A stretch of 12,238 bases of DNA from Chloroflexota bacterium (lineage in GTDB: Bacteria > Chloroflexota > Anaerolineae > Anaerolineales > UBA11579), in assembly GCA_003250455.1 (NCBI GenBank), contig QKGK01000489.1, positions 1-12,238 of the forward strand. Reading direction: 5' to 3'. Below the pieces are notes generated by a model. That model made no database searches. It had not been told where the DNA came from and saw only the letters and a list, made by a program, of their open reading frames with translations. Both the position numbers and the translations under genes were made by a program. Of the stretch, positions 12,015-12,238 are shown piece after piece (positions within the stretch are counted from its first letter, which is position 1; every line of letters begins with the position of its first letter).

Positions 12015-12238
12015 CTACATGACATCAAAGGTTTCAAAGATGGAAATATCCGCGCCACCATCCAATACGGGACAGCCTTTTGCCATCTCAACCGCTTCAT
12101 CAAAAGAAGCCGCTTCGATGACGGTATAACCAGAGGCCATGCCTACAGCAGAACCATCCCGAACCGAACCATCACTCCCGACCATTTTTGCCATCGGAGT
12201 AAAAGGGTTTCCGGGATCAGCAACAGCAGCGCCAAGGG
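12015..12238 (-). CDS. YCII-related (DGPF-type) domain protein, 5' end outside window
   Basis: Only the last 73 codons and stop are present; the gene runs on past 12238. The readable part begins LGAAVADPGNPFTPMAKMV and continues SGYTVIEAASFDEAVEMAKGCPVLDGGADISIFETFDVM. The block 'Gly-Tyr-x-Val-Ile-Glu-Ala-Ala-(S/D)-x-Asp-Glu-Ala-x-x-(M/L)-Ala-Lys-x-Cys-Pro...Gly-Gly' is the mark of the YCII/DGPF family. These are small proteins, often next to ECF sigma-41-type genes; here the upstream neighbour is not visible. Function is generally unproven. The 103-bp gap to the aldo/keto reductase holds no clear terminator. Confidence 0.85.
   Translation of the reverse strand, partial: LGAAVADPGNPFTPMAKMVGSDGSVRDGSAVGMASGYTVIEAASFDEAVEMAKGCPVLDGGADISIFETFDVM

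Overview
The window looks like chromosomal DNA from a member of Chloroflexota, most likely class Anaerolineae. This is inferred from protein style only: ECF sigma factors paired with DUF5667-type and short membrane anti-sigma-like proteins, a bactofilin-like surface protein, and housekeeping singletons (DegV, YegS-type lipid kinase, AI-2E permease, MobA-like transferase, aldo/keto reductase, YCII). No rRNA, tRNA, CRISPR array, transposase or phage gene was found.

Layout. Positions 1-1797 hold an A/T-rich control region and a two-gene operon on the plus strand: an ECF sigma factor, then a membrane DUF5667 protein with a Gln-rich LQT repeat and a Gly/Ser tail. It ends in a clear terminator at about 1844-1880. 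Positions 1880-2342 are non-coding and repeat-rich: a 72-bp paired-hairpin element and a run of five adjacent hairpins. A degV gene (minus) and an unrecognised 119-aa gene (plus) diverge from a shared promoter region at 3216-3412.

From 3853 to 7217 all genes are on the minus strand and form two sigma-factor modules. One is an ECF sigma factor with a 103-aa single-span membrane protein (4786 to 3853). The other is a SigW/RpoE-like ECF sigma factor, a three-span membrane protein and a bactofilin-like membrane protein (7217 to 5005), with overlapping genes. A diacylglycerol/lipid kinase gene (7476-8390, plus) diverges from it. A second copy of the paired-hairpin element and a strong, probably bidirectional terminator follow. 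Next come a MobA-like nucleotidyltransferase and an AI-2E family permease (minus), an aldo/keto reductase (plus), and the 3' end of a YCII-related gene (minus) cut by the window edge.

The main theme is cell-envelope signalling. Three ECF sigma genes lie within 7.2 kb, each followed at once by a membrane protein. All three membrane proteins share a short Pro-x-x-Phe-then-basic motif on the probable cytoplasmic side, before the first membrane span, which suggests a common sigma-binding element. The most testable observation is a TGTAAC-N16-CGTC ECF-type promoter match at 101-126 that overlaps the apparent start of the first sigma gene. It implies autoregulation and possibly a different start codon.
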